Source: Lentibacillus sp. JNUCC-1 (GTDB taxonomy: Bacteria; Bacillota; Bacilli; Bacillales; Amphibacillaceae). From it: DNA of 64,000 nt. The stretch lies in NCBI RefSeq assembly GCF_009741735.1, contig NZ_WHOH01000001.1:2046001-2110000 (forward strand). Direction: 5' to 3'. How positions within the stretch are numbered: position 1 is the first letter of the stretch; every line of letters starts with the position of its first letter. The notes under the pieces are model-generated. The model did not search any database. It was given only the letters and a program-made list of their open reading frames with translations, and was not told the DNA's origin. Position numbers and translations under genes: made by a program. Shown here one piece after another: positions 27,738 to 37,290 of this stretch.

Positions 27738-28502
27738 ATGGGTTATCCAAACGATATTTTACAATCAAGAGCAGTGGTTAAGCACGGACTATATGCGATT
27801 ATTCCACCGGAAGGTCTCGTCAACAACGTTATTCCGGGCTTTGAAAATGTATCTATGAGTATTTTATCTTCCCCAAGCATCGGCGCTAAATTTGTGGATT
27901 ACATTGCTACCTTCCATGAAGGCGGCAAAAACGAAAAAGGTTTCGGCGGTCAAGATGATATCGAGACATTTGTTTACGTGCTCGAAGGTAAGATGGAAGC
28001 CGCTGCGGATGATGAAGAGCATGTTCTTGAAGAAGGGGGCTACTTGTATTGCCCGCCATCTGTGACGATGTACCTTAAAAATCTAGCTGACGGCGATTCC
28101 AAAGTGTTTCTTTATAAGCAAAAGCATACACCGCTTGAAGGTCATAAACCATGGGTATATGCAGGAAACTCCAACGATATTGACCAGGTGATCTATGACG
28201 ATATGGAAAATGTTCATATCCAGGACTTGCTTCCGACAGATATTGCATTTGACATGAACTTTCACATTTTGACATTTGACCCGGCTGCAAGCCATCCATT
28301 TGTTGAAACACATTATCAGCAGCACGGTGCTTATCTTCTTTCTGGTGAAGGCATGTACAACCTCGACAATGAGTGGATTCCGGTCAAAAAAGACGACTAC
28401 ATCTTCATGGGACCTTATTGCCTTCAGGCTGCCTATGCTGTTGGACGGGAAAAGCTCTCCTACGTTTACTCTAAAGACTGTAACCGGGATGTGCCGCTAT
28501 AA
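27738..28502 (+). CDS. allE: (S)-Ureidoglycine aminohydrolase
   Basis: A 254-residue bicupin that converts the unstable ureidoglycine to (S)-ureidoglycolate and ammonia. The N-terminal cupin has FVYVLEGKMEAAAD and the C-terminal cupin FVETHYQQHGAYLLSGEG with the Mn-binding E/H/Q/H set and DDYIFMGPYCLQAAYAVG. The length equals that of E. coli YlbA/AllE. It lies between allC and the two allD genes in one operon; AGGAGG precedes the start. Confidence 0.94.
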   Translation: MGYPNDILQSRAVVKHGLYAIIPPEGLVNNVIPGFENVSMSILSSPSIGAKFVDYIATFHEGGKNEKGFGGQDDIETFVYVLEGKMEAAADDEEHVLEEGGYLYCPPSVTMYLKNLADGDSKVFLYKQKHTPLEGHKPWVYAGNSNDIDQVIYDDMENVHIQDLLPTDIAFDMNFHILTFDPAASHPFVETHYQQHGAYLLSGEGMYNLDNEWIPVKKDDYIFMGPYCLQAAYAVGREKLSYVYSKDCNRDVPL

Positions 28503-28580
28503 GCGGCACATTCCCCTTGCTCAAGAGCCCATACTGAATAAAGAACAGTATTTAAAAATTGGTCAAAAGGGGATAGTACG

Positions 28581-29630
28581 ATGAGAGTAACAAAAGATAA
28601 GCTGAAGAATCTTATCCAAACTAAATTGGAACAGGCAGGCTTGACGGAGGAACATGCTGGAGTTGTCGCTGATGTTTTGGTTTTTGCGGATGCGAAAGGC
28701 ATTCATTCTCACGGTGCCATGCGTGTTGAGTATTACGCAGAGCGGATTGCTAAAAATGGCATCACACATAATCCGGAATTTCGTCTTGAAAAAACCGGCC
28801 CAAGTTCAGCCATCTATCATGCCGACAATGGAAGCGGCCATGTGGCATGTAAATTTGCCATGGAAGAAGCGATTCAAATGGCAAAAGAAAACGGGGTAGC
28901 GGTTGTTGGAGTCAAGAAAATGAGCCATAGTGGCGCTTTATCATACTTTACAGAAATGGCTGCTCGAGAAGACCTGGTTGGTTTTGCGGTTTGCCAGTCA
29001 GATCCGATGGTCGTTCCATTTGGTGGGGCTGAGCCTTATTATGGGACGAATCCGCTGGCATTTGCAGCGCCAGGTAACGATGGAAAGATGATTAGTTTTG
29101 ATATGGCGACCACCGTGCAGGCGTGGGGTAAGATCCTTCATGCCCGCTCAAAGAACGAAGAAATTCCTGATACATGGGCGGTAGATGAACATGGTGAGGC
29201 GACAACAGACCCACATAAGGTTAAGGCGCTGCTCCCTATCTCAGGTCCTAAAGGGTACGGTCTTGGAATGATGATTGATGTTCTGTCAGGCGTCTTGCTC
29301 GGCCTGCCATTTGGGAAAAAGGTTTCTTCCATGTATCATGATCTGAGTGAAGGCCGTGATTTGGGACAGCTTCATATTGTGATTAATCCGAACGCCTTTA
29401 CGAGTGTCCAAACCTTTAAAGACAATATCACTCAAACCATGCAGGATTTGAATGCTGTTAAACCTGCGAAGGGCTTTGATCAGGTCTATTATCCTGGTCA
29501 GAATTACGAGGCCACGGAAAAGGATTATGAAGAAAACGGTATTGAGATCGTTGATGATATTTATGATTATTTGGTAAGCGACGTCGTTCATAATGATGCA
29601 TATGATCATCAGGATCCATTTGCTGATTAA
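28581..29630 (+). CDS. allD: Ureidoglycolate dehydrogenase, first copy
   Basis: A 349-residue NAD-dependent enzyme of the malate/L-sulfolactate dehydrogenase (Ldh2) fold that oxidises (S)-ureidoglycolate to oxalurate. Family residues are IHSHGAMRVEYYAERI (substrate-site His/Arg, residues 44-59), KKMSHSGALSYF with the catalytic His, and SDPMVVPFGGAEPYYGTNPLAFAAP. The tail VVHNDAYDHQDPFAD is shared with the next gene. A 78-bp gap after allE and a 6-bp gap before the second copy show a single transcript. Confidence 0.92.
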   Translation: MRVTKDKLKNLIQTKLEQAGLTEEHAGVVADVLVFADAKGIHSHGAMRVEYYAERIAKNGITHNPEFRLEKTGPSSAIYHADNGSGHVACKFAMEEAIQMAKENGVAVVGVKKMSHSGALSYFTEMAAREDLVGFAVCQSDPMVVPFGGAEPYYGTNPLAFAAPGNDGKMISFDMATTVQAWGKILHARSKNEEIPDTWAVDEHGEATTDPHKVKALLPISGPKGYGLGMMIDVLSGVLLGLPFGKKVSSMYHDLSEGRDLGQLHIVINPNAFTSVQTFKDNITQTMQDLNAVKPAKGFDQVYYPGQNYEATEKDYEENGIEIVDDIYDYLVSDVVHNDAYDHQDPFAD

Positions 29631-29651
29631 AACATTTTGGAGGGTTTAATC

Positions 29652-30704
29652 TTGGTGCATGTTTCGAAAGAGAAGCTACATGAATTAATACAAAGCAAAT
29701 TGCATAAGGCAGGATTAACCTTGGAACATGCAGACGGTGTTGCAGAAGTGCTTGTACATGCAGATGCACGTGGAATTCATTCACATGGTGCTATGCGGGT
29801 AGAATACTACGCTGAACGTATTGCAAAAGGCGGCATAAACACTGACCCGCAATTTCACTTTAACCAGACAGGGCCAGCAAGTGCAACGTTCAACGCAGAT
29901 AATGGTGCAGGTCATGTAGCAGCTAAAGAAGCCATGGATAAAGCTATTCAAATGGCTAAAGACAGCGGTGTTGGGGTTGTTGGGATCAAACACATGAGTC
30001 ATAGTGGATCTCTCTCTTATTTTGTTAAACAAGCCTCTCAAGCTGATATGATTGGTATTTCTGTTTGTCAATCCGACCCCATGGTTGTACCATTTGGGGG
30101 AGCGGAGCCGTATTATGGCACCAATCCGATCGCATTCTCTGCTCCAGGTGAAAACGATGACCTGATCACTTTTGATATGGCCACCACCGTCCAGGCATGG
30201 GGCAAAATTTTACATGCCCGCTCAAAGAATGAAGCAATTCCTGAAGGATGGGCTGTAGATGGAAATGGAGAGCCGACAACCAACCCATTTGAAGTGAGCG
30301 CCCTATTGCCTATTGCCGGTCCAAAAGGGTATGGTCTGATGATGATGGTCGACATTTTATCTGGTGTTTTACTAGGCCTGCCCTTTGGCAAAAATGTCTC
30401 CTCTATGTATCATGACCTGGAAAAAGGACGGGACCTTGGACAATTGCATATTGTGATTAACCCGCTGTTTTTCACTGAAATCAATACGTTTAAACAACAT
30501 ATTTCTCAAACCATGAAAGACCTCAACGCTATCAAACCAGCTCCCGGTTTTGATCAAGTTTACTACCCGGGACAGCGAAGTGCTGAAAGAGAAGAAGCCT
30601 ATTCCAGTGATGGCATTGAGATTGTTGATGATGTATATGATTATCTCACATCTGATGCGATTCATCACAATGCCTATGACCATAAAGATCCCTTTGCTAA
30701 GTGA
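29652..30704 (+). CDS. allD: Ureidoglycolate dehydrogenase, second copy
   Basis: 350 residues, clearly paralogous to the gene just upstream along the whole length and keeping IHSHGAMRVEYYAERI, KHMSHSGSLSYF and the GGAEPYYGTNPIAF loop. Tandem duplication is the simplest origin, but the two have diverged, including in codon choice, so it is not recent. It may differ in cofactor or substrate (another 2-hydroxyacid), or raise dosage. TTG 29652 lies 7 bp behind GGAGGG; GTG 29655 is an equal candidate. Confidence 0.9.
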   Translation: MVHVSKEKLHELIQSKLHKAGLTLEHADGVAEVLVHADARGIHSHGAMRVEYYAERIAKGGINTDPQFHFNQTGPASATFNADNGAGHVAAKEAMDKAIQMAKDSGVGVVGIKHMSHSGSLSYFVKQASQADMIGISVCQSDPMVVPFGGAEPYYGTNPIAFSAPGENDDLITFDMATTVQAWGKILHARSKNEAIPEGWAVDGNGEPTTNPFEVSALLPIAGPKGYGLMMMVDILSGVLLGLPFGKNVSSMYHDLEKGRDLGQLHIVINPLFFTEINTFKQHISQTMKDLNAIKPAPGFDQVYYPGQRSAEREEAYSSDGIEIVDDVYDYLTSDAIHHNAYDHKDPFAK

Positions 30705-30970
30705 TCTGGAAGTCGCTCACTCTGGTGGGCGGCTTTTTCATGTTTAAAATTGGTCAAATATGTTAACGAGCATATAAAAGGATAGGGATTGAGGTAAAGG
30801 GGAAATTAAAACAGGATTAAGCTAACCCTTGTGCAAATTGAACATGCGACAGTGCATTAAGCTATAATGCGATTAAAAACTATGCAGCTTAAACAACGCG
30901 GGTTGTACATTTTGTATAATCAGTCTGAATACATAGCAGACAAATTATTATATAATGAAACCGTGGTCAA

Positions 30971-30984
30971 TGAAAGCGTTTAAT
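30971..30984 (+). promoter_or_regulatory. cre-like site upstream of the allantoin permease
   Basis: TGAAAGCGTTTAAT matches the CcpA consensus TGWAANCGNTNWCA except at the last two bases. It sits about 105 bp before the permease start in a 385-bp AT-rich leader. A possible promoter lies just after it (TTGACT 30984-30989). CcpA control is inferred. Confidence 0.4.
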
Positions 30985-31089
30985 TGACTAAGCTGACATC
31001 ACTTAGCAATAATACTTTAACTATAATGGAAGCTTGGGATAAACAATAAAGAGACCACATAAAAAAACAACAAAAAGGAGATGTGCATA

Positions 31090-32475
31090 ATGGCTAATCT
31101 AGACGCAACAGAAATTGAAAAGACCGCTGGCGTCGACGGGTCCCTGAAAGCCAATGGTCCTGAAGATAGAACGGTTGGTAAGATCCCATATATGTTTATG
31201 TGGGTAGGCGACGGCGTTAATATGGGAAATATGACGCTTGGTGCCAGTGTTGTCGTGGCTGGAGTTGCCACGCTTAACATATGGCAGACAATTGCCGCAG
31301 CTGTTGTTGCAATTTTGATTATCTCGGGTATTTTTGCCTTGAATGACCGTGCAGGCTATAAGGAAGGTATTCCTTATGTTGTACAATTAAGAATGTCTTT
31401 TGGTTTTAAAGGAACAGTAATTTCATCCCTCATGAGAGGTGTACCGGCCATTATCTGGTATGGTATTCAAAGCTGGATTGGTGGTACAGCGCTGAACGAA
31501 ATTCTGAAAATCTTCACAGATGGTGCCTTCGATAGTGTGGCCATTTGTTTCGTAGCGCTTCAGGTTGTTCAAATTGGTTTATCTTTATACGGGTTTACTG
31601 CTATTAAGTGGGTTGAGAGTCTTGCATCGATTGTGATCATGGCAGCAATGGTTTATGTATTTATTATCTTGATGAAAGATTACCGAGGCGACCTTTACGA
31701 AAACTGGGTACTTGCTGAAGGTTCATGGGGACTTCCGTTCTTTGGCTACATTATGGTCTTCTTAGGGAACTATGCTGCGATCTTCTTGAATGCGGCGGAC
31801 TACTCTCGTGAATTAAAAACAGGTATCAGTGATACAAAACGGGGTTTAATGTACTTCTCACCTATAGTGATGGCTTATGGTGCTGTCCTGATTATAGGTA
31901 CGATGGTGGCAACAGTAACCGGTGTTACAAATCCGCCGTCAGCTTTGGCGATTGTTATTGATAATCCATATGTAACAGTGGGTGTATCTGCGTTTATTGT
32001 AATGGCTACCATTGCAACAAACATGGTTGCCAATATCATCCCGCCAACTTATGTTATTACGATGTTAACGAAAGCAAGATATAAAGTAGCGGTAACCGTA
32101 ACAGGTCTGCTCGCCATGGGTGCTTTCCCTTGGTTATTGGTTCAGGAGGACAACTCAAGAGGTCTTGACATGTTTATCCTGATTTACTCAGCGTTCTTGG
32201 GTCCAATTGTAGCTATCCTGCTTGTTGAATATTACATTTTAAGAAAGCAAAAAGTGAATTTAACAGATCTGTATAACACAGAGGGCACTTATGCCGGGTA
32301 TAATCCTGCTGCTATGCTGGCACTCTTTATCGGTGCAGGTGCTGCCTTTATTAAAGTAGACCTTGCATGGATTATTGGATTCATAGTTGCTGGTATCACT
32401 TATATTCTGCTGTCCAAATATGCCTTCAAAGGATCAAAATTTAAACAGGGCACAATTTATGAGGATAAAGCCTAA
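31090..32475 (+). CDS. NCS1-family allantoin permease
   Basis: A 461-residue, twelve-segment transporter of the nucleobase-cation-symport-1 family, equivalent to B. subtilis PucI and E. coli AllW/YbbW, importing allantoin. The N-terminal cytoplasmic part ends with IPYMFMWVGDGVNMGNMTLG, followed by the family's SLMRGVPAIIWYGIQSWIGG and FLGNYAAIFLNAADYSR. It heads a unit with the two allantoinase genes. ATG 31090 is 9 bp after AAAAGGAG; an ATG at 31081 would touch that site. Confidence 0.93.
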   Translation: MANLDATEIEKTAGVDGSLKANGPEDRTVGKIPYMFMWVGDGVNMGNMTLGASVVVAGVATLNIWQTIAAAVVAILIISGIFALNDRAGYKEGIPYVVQLRMSFGFKGTVISSLMRGVPAIIWYGIQSWIGGTALNEILKIFTDGAFDSVAICFVALQVVQIGLSLYGFTAIKWVESLASIVIMAAMVYVFIILMKDYRGDLYENWVLAEGSWGLPFFGYIMVFLGNYAAIFLNAADYSRELKTGISDTKRGLMYFSPIVMAYGAVLIIGTMVATVTGVTNPPSALAIVIDNPYVTVGVSAFIVMATIATNMVANIIPPTYVITMLTKARYKVAVTVTGLLAMGAFPWLLVQEDNSRGLDMFILIYSAFLGPIVAILLVEYYILRKQKVNLTDLYNTEGTYAGYNPAAMLALFIGAGAAFIKVDLAWIIGFIVAGITYILLSKYAFKGSKFKQGTIYEDKA

Positions 32476-32509
32476 GTTCAAATCTGCATTTTGAAAGGGG
32501 CAAATGATC

Positions 32510-33862
32510 ATGTTTGATTTAATCATTAAAGGAGGTGACGTCGTCTTTCGAGACGGCGTACGCCGATGTGATGTTGGTGTAAAAGATGAAAAAATCACCT
32601 GTATTGCTGAGCATATTGAAGATGAAGCGAAAGAAACGGTGGATGCGACGGGGCAATATGTTATGCCGGGCATGGTGGACACGCACGTCCATATCAGTGA
32701 ACCGGGTCGCACAGAATGGGAAGGATTTGAAACCGGATCGAAATCTTTGGCTGCCGGCGGGACGACAAGTTATGTTGAAATGCCGCTCAATGCCCTTCCG
32801 GCAACGACAAATACGGATGCTCTTGATTTGAAACTGGAAGCTGCTCCAGGCCAAAATTATGTGGATTACGGCTTCTACGGCGGACTTATTCCAGGAAATG
32901 TTGATGACCTTAAAGGGCTAAGTGACGCTGGTGTGCTGGCATTTAAATGTTTTATCTCAACGTGTGGAAGCGATATTCCCGGCGATTTCACAAATGTGGA
33001 TGACTACACGTTGTATAAAGGTATGCAGAAGTTGGCTGAACTCGACCAGATCCTATGCATTCATGCTGAGAACCCGACTGTAACAGACAAACTGACAGAG
33101 GAACTGGTGGAAGCCGGTAAGACGACAGCGATGGATTACGTTGAATCACGTCCTGTATTTACAGAAGTAGAAGCTGTTCAGCGTGCCCTTTTATTTGCTA
33201 AAGAAACCGGCTGTAAATTGCATCTGGTCCATATCAGCACATCAGAAGCAGTCCAGGCAATATTGAAGGCACGCGCTGAAGGCGTGAATGTAACGGTCGA
33301 ATCCTGTCCGCATTATTTTGCCATGACAGCAGAGGATGTTGAAGAAATAGGCGCATATGCTAAATGCATGCCGCCGCTCCGAAAGAAAGCAGATCAGGCG
33401 AAATTGTGGGACGAACTGATGGCAGGAAATATAGACTGGTTGACATCTGACCACTCACCATGCACAGAAGACTTGAAACAAGGCAATGTTTTTGAGGCGT
33501 GGGGTGGTATCAGCGGCGCTCAGAACAACGTTGATTTAATGTTTGACCTGGCCGTTAAACAACGCGGTCTTCCAGTAAACCGGTTTGTTGATTTAATTGC
33601 CACAACACCGTCTGAACGGTTTAATCTGCCAAACAAAGGTGAAATTGCAATTTCCAAAGATGCCGATATTATTTTAGTCGATCCAAACCAGTCCTACACT
33701 GTTAAACGAGAGGATCTTTATTACAAAAACAAACACAGTGCCTATGAAGGCCGAAAGATTGATTGCCGTGTCACCAAGACAATCGTACGTGGAAATGTTG
33801 TGTTTGATTTAGAAAAGGGAATTGTAGGAGAACCAATCGGGAAATTAATGTCCGCTAAATAA
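32510..33862 (+). CDS. allB: Allantoinase, first copy
   Basis: A 450-residue cyclic amidohydrolase that opens allantoin to allantoate. The binuclear-metal residues are in [16 protein letters not shown] (HxH, residues 57-59), the carboxylated Lys in LAFKCFIS near 148, histidines in CIHAEN and LVHIST, and the Asp in SDHSPC. The FKCF form matches the E. coli AllB type. It follows the permease by 34 bp. ATG 32510 is preferred because ATG 32504 is only 3 bp from the ribosome site. Confidence 0.93.
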   Translation: MFDLIIKGGDVVFRDGVRRCDVGVKDEKITCIAEHIEDEAKETVDATGQYVMPGMVDTHVHISEPGRTEWEGFETGSKSLAAGGTTSYVEMPLNALPATTNTDALDLKLEAAPGQNYVDYGFYGGLIPGNVDDLKGLSDAGVLAFKCFISTCGSDIPGDFTNVDDYTLYKGMQKLAELDQILCIHAENPTVTDKLTEELVEAGKTTAMDYVESRPVFTEVEAVQRALLFAKETGCKLHLVHISTSEAVQAILKARAEGVNVTVESCPHYFAMTAEDVEEIGAYAKCMPPLRKKADQAKLWDELMAGNIDWLTSDHSPCTEDLKQGNVFEAWGGISGAQNNVDLMFDLAVKQRGLPVNRFVDLIATTPSERFNLPNKGEIAISKDADIILVDPNQSYTVKREDLYYKNKHSAYEGRKIDCRVTKTIVRGNVVFDLEKGIVGEPIGKLMSAK

Positions 33863-33888
33863 GTCAGTAAATATATGGAGGGACGATC

Positions 33889-35208
33889 ATGGCTACGTAT
33901 GATGTCATTATCAAGAACGGTACTGTTGTAACTGCGGAAAACACAATCGAAGCAGATGTCGCCATTAAGGACGGCAAAATCATTAAAGTTGCCAGCACCA
34001 TTGAAGCAGATTCAAATGAAACAATAAATGCTGAAGGGTTGCATGTGTTCCCTGGTGTGATTGATTCACATGTTCACTTTAATGAACCTGGCCGAGCGGA
34101 TTGGGAAGGGCTGGAAACGGGGAGCAAGAGTCTGGCAGCGGGTGGTGCAACGACATTTTTTGATATGCCGCTGAATAGTACACCTCCAGTCATAGATAAA
34201 GAGAACTTGCTTAAAAAGCGCGATATAGCTGCTGAGAAATCAGTCGTTAATCCAATGTTCTGGGGAGGGCTCGTTCCAGAAAACATTGAGAACCTCAAAG
34301 AGCTGCATGAAAACGGCGTAATTGGTTTTAAGGCATTTATGTCACCAAGCGGTATCGATGATTTCAATAATGCAGATGACGCCACTCTGTATAACGGTAT
34401 GAAGCAAATCCAGTCACTTGGATCTTTACTGGCTGTGCATGCCGAGAGCACGGTGATTTGTGAACAGCTCGCTGCAGAGAAGCAAGCAAACGGTCAAACA
34501 AGTGCCCGTGACTTCGTAGAGTCCAGACCCATTATTTCTGAGATTGAAGCAGTGAGACGTGTGATTTCTTTCGCGGAGGCAACAGGATGTAAATTGCATA
34601 TTGTCCATGCCAGCAGCCGCAAAGTGGTTCAAGTCATTGAAGCAGCCAAAAAACGCGGTGTTGATGTAACAGTTGAAACGTGTCCGCATTACTTGTCACT
34701 TACGGTCAAAGACCTTGAGGAACAAGGTGGTGTAGCTAAGTGCATGCCACCGCTTCGTGATCAAGATGAAGTGGGTGAGCTTTGGGAGGCACTGAAAAAT
34801 GGTGAAATTAATACGGTGGGGTCGGATCACTCTCCAGCTCCTGCTGATATGAAAACCATCACCGACAACTATTTTGAAGGTTGGGGCGGTATCTCTGGGG
34901 CTCAGAGCCTGCTGAACATCCTTTTGACAGAAGGATATTTCAAACGTAGTGTACCACTTGAGAAAATTGCCGAAGTCACTGCAACCAACCCGGCAAAAAT
35001 ATTTAACTTGCCGGCCAAAGGCTCAATTGCAGCGGGTTATGATGCTGACATTGCCTTGGTTGATTTAAGTGAAAGTTTCACGTTGGAAAAAGACGATTTA
35101 TTCTATCGTCATCAGCATTCACCTTATGTTGGAAGAACGTATCAAGGCAATGTAAAACAAACCATCGTGGGTGGCAAGGTCATCTTTGAAAATGGTAAGA
35201 TCAAATAG
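33889..35208 (+). CDS. allB: Allantoinase, second copy
   Basis: 439 residues, the same family and metal-ligand set (DSHVHFNEPGRADWEG, IGFKAFMS, AVHAES, IVHASS, GSDHSPAPADM), 26 bp after the first allantoinase. The Lys region reads FKAF rather than FKCF and the two proteins differ widely, so this is an old paralogue or a separate acquisition. It may prefer the other allantoin enantiomer or another hydantoin; that is inference. Confidence 0.9.
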   Translation: MATYDVIIKNGTVVTAENTIEADVAIKDGKIIKVASTIEADSNETINAEGLHVFPGVIDSHVHFNEPGRADWEGLETGSKSLAAGGATTFFDMPLNSTPPVIDKENLLKKRDIAAEKSVVNPMFWGGLVPENIENLKELHENGVIGFKAFMSPSGIDDFNNADDATLYNGMKQIQSLGSLLAVHAESTVICEQLAAEKQANGQTSARDFVESRPIISEIEAVRRVISFAEATGCKLHIVHASSRKVVQVIEAAKKRGVDVTVETCPHYLSLTVKDLEEQGGVAKCMPPLRDQDEVGELWEALKNGEINTVGSDHSPAPADMKTITDNYFEGWGGISGAQSLLNILLTEGYFKRSVPLEKIAEVTATNPAKIFNLPAKGSIAAGYDADIALVDLSESFTLEKDDLFYRHQHSPYVGRTYQGNVKQTIVGGKVIFENGKIK

Positions 35209-35218
35209 TCATAAACAA

Positions 35219-35257
35219 AAACCCCGCCTTCAATCTACTTGAAGCGGGGTCATTTAT
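35219..35257 (+). terminator. Stem-loop after the second allantoinase gene
   Basis: Stem ACCCCGCCTTCAA / TTGAAGCGGGGT with a short T-containing tail (CATTTATC). The tail is weak, so partial read-through into ridA is likely. Confidence 0.65.
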
Positions 35258-35279
35258 CATATTTGGGAGGCATGTTAAA

Positions 35280-35666
35280 ATGAGAAAAACTTTTAATGGC
35301 AAAGGCGTAACAGCATCAGGACCGTATTCACACGCAGTGGACACTGGGGATTACATTTATTTATCCGGTCAGACAGCTATGAATGCTGAAGACACAAGTA
35401 TTGCCGAAAAAGTGGCAGGAGACATCACAGCTCAGACGAAACAATGCTTTAAACATTTGCATGCAGTGCTTGAGGAAATGAACCTTGATGAATCCAATGT
35501 CGTTAAAGTCAATGTCTACTTAACGTCCATGAAGCATTTTAAAGCTATGAATGCAGTCTATGAAACTCAATTTAAAAAGCCATACCCTGCAAGAACGTGT
35601 GTCGCTGTATTAGAACTGCCGCTCGAAGCAGATGTGGAAATTGAGTTTGTAGCCAAGCGCCATTAA
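35280..35666 (+). CDS. RidA-family protein
   Basis: A 128-residue YjgF/YER057c/UK114 trimeric protein. It holds the GPYSHAVDTGDYIYLSGQTAMN start region and the end motif YPARTCVAVLELPLEADVEIEFVA, including the arginine that binds the carboxylate of enamine/imine substrates. In this operon it may hydrolyse reactive imines formed around ureidoglycine, but that is inferred from position. It lies 72 bp after the second allB. Confidence 0.92.
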   Translation: MRKTFNGKGVTASGPYSHAVDTGDYIYLSGQTAMNAEDTSIAEKVAGDITAQTKQCFKHLHAVLEEMNLDESNVVKVNVYLTSMKHFKAMNAVYETQFKKPYPARTCVAVLELPLEADVEIEFVAKRH

Positions 35667-35686
35667 TTCTTAAAAGGAGTGAAAGA

Positions 35687-37083
35687 ATGACCAAAAAAAG
35701 ATCTTTTAAAATGCCCCACATTTACGTTATTTTATTTATTTTGATCGTTCTTTCGGCAATTGCTACATATATTGTGCCAGCAGGCGAATATGAGAGAGTC
35801 CCGGGTCCAGAGGGGCGCACAACGATCGATCCGACTTCATATACTTCGGTGGAGCAAACACCAGTTGGTATAACGGATTTTCTAACTGTGATACCACGGG
35901 ATTAATTGATGCTGGCGAAGTTGTGTTCTTTACGTTTATTATTGGCGGAATGTTTATGGTACTTCGCCATACAGGGATCATAGAAATCGTGGTCGATAAA
36001 CTGGCGCGAAAGTTTTCCGGGAGAAGCTTTTTGCTGATTCCAATTCTCATTACTGTGTTTGCAACCGTTGCAACGCTGATTGGAACGCCAGAATTATCGC
36101 TTGTGTATATTCCAGTAATTATGCCACTGATGATTGCCTTGGGGTATGACTCGATTGTTGCGGCGGCAATTGCGCTTTGTGGGACGGTAATTGGTTTTGC
36201 TGCAGGCGTACTCAATCCGATTAACACAGGACTTGCGCAAAAAGTGTCTGGCCTGCCCGTATTTTCAGGACTTGGCTTTAGACTGATTATCTTTATTGTT
36301 GTCGTCTCTGCTGCAATTGCTTATATTTTGCGTTACGCTAAAAAGGTTAAAGATGATGACACGCGGAGTCTTGTCTATGAAGATGACCAAGAAAAAAGAA
36401 AGATGTATCGTGACCAGGGAGAAGTGGAAGAAAAACACATGACCACGCGTCAAAAATACGCTGCAATTACGACGTTGATATTTTTTGGAATATTGGTGTA
36501 TGGCGTTATTGGGCGCGGCTGGTTTATGATTGAAATGTCCGGCTTGTTCATCTTCATGGGTATTGTGGTCGGCTTGATCGCCGGTTTAAATACGAAAGAG
36601 ATTTCTGAAGGGTTTAACCAGGGATTTCGAGACGTGCTTGTAGGTGCGATCATTGTGGGCATTGCCCGTGCTGTGGCAGTTGTAATGGAAGACGGTCATA
36701 TCATGGATACCATTGTTTACAGTCTTGGCTCAGCAGTGAATGAGCTTCCTCCAGTACTGGGAGCGGGTGGAATGTATTTCATTCAGTTGATTATTAACTT
36801 TTTTATTCCATCAGGCAGCGGGCAAGCGCTTGTTACCATGCCAATCATGGCCCCATTATCCGACTTAATTGGGGTAACAAGGCAGACAGCGGTTTTAGCC
36901 TTCCAGCTTGGTGACGGATTTGCACATATCTTGTACCCAACTTCAGGATACTTTATGGCTGCCCTTACCATAGCAGGCGTTCCATATCAAAAATGGCTCA
37001 GGTTTTTCCTGCCGCTTTTCGTCATATTTGCGTTAATATCAATTGTTTCACTGGTCATTGCTCAGATGATTCAATGGAGCTAA
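35687..37083 (+). pseudogene. YfcC-family carrier, split by a one-base frameshift
   Basis: The N-terminal 70 residues (MPHIYVILFILIVLSAIATYIVPAGEYER) end at a stop in the first frame at 35905. The second frame continues as GLIDAGEVVFFTFIIGGMFMVLRHTG. Adding one G to GGG at 35898-35900 gives one protein of about 465 residues with eleven or so membrane segments. The family belongs to the IT/AbgT-like carriers (arginine/ornithine, short peptides, organic acids). In this place it could export or import a pathway product such as oxamate, but specificity is unknown. The frameshift is probably technical. Confidence 0.85.
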
Positions 37084-37086
37084 TCC

Positions 37087-37116
37087 AAAAAAGGCCCTTG
37101 TACAAGGGCCTTTTTT
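37087..37116. terminator. Terminator after the YfcC-type gene
   Basis: Perfect palindrome of AAAAAAGGCCCTTG and its inverse with six T residues; works in both directions. Confidence 0.95.
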
Positions 37117-37183
37117 GGTGCTAAGGGAGTTATGATATATCTAAGCTGTTCATGACCATAGTCAGTGGCCATTTGGAGCTTCA

Positions 37184-37274
37184 GCGCCTCTCCTCGAGTC
37201 ATAAGCAAGAACGTTTCTGGATGAAGACTGCCACGACACATTTTTGCTTATGCTTCTCGGAGGTGATCAAGGCG
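37184..37274. repeat. Large imperfect palindrome next to the pucR end
   Basis: Arms CATAAGCAA and TTGCTTATG, extended outward by CCTCGAG / CTCGGAGG and CGCC / GGCG. It fills most of the gap between the YfcC terminator and pucR. It could be a mobile palindromic repeat or a terminator of pucR lacking a U-tail. Not recognised. Confidence 0.5.
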
Positions 37275-37290
37275 TTTCTGCTTGGATCGA

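Noticed and set aside
35687..35905. Independent small 72-residue protein gene
   Set aside because: It is the N-terminus of the YfcC carrier; one added G joins it to the following frame with family sequence across the junction.
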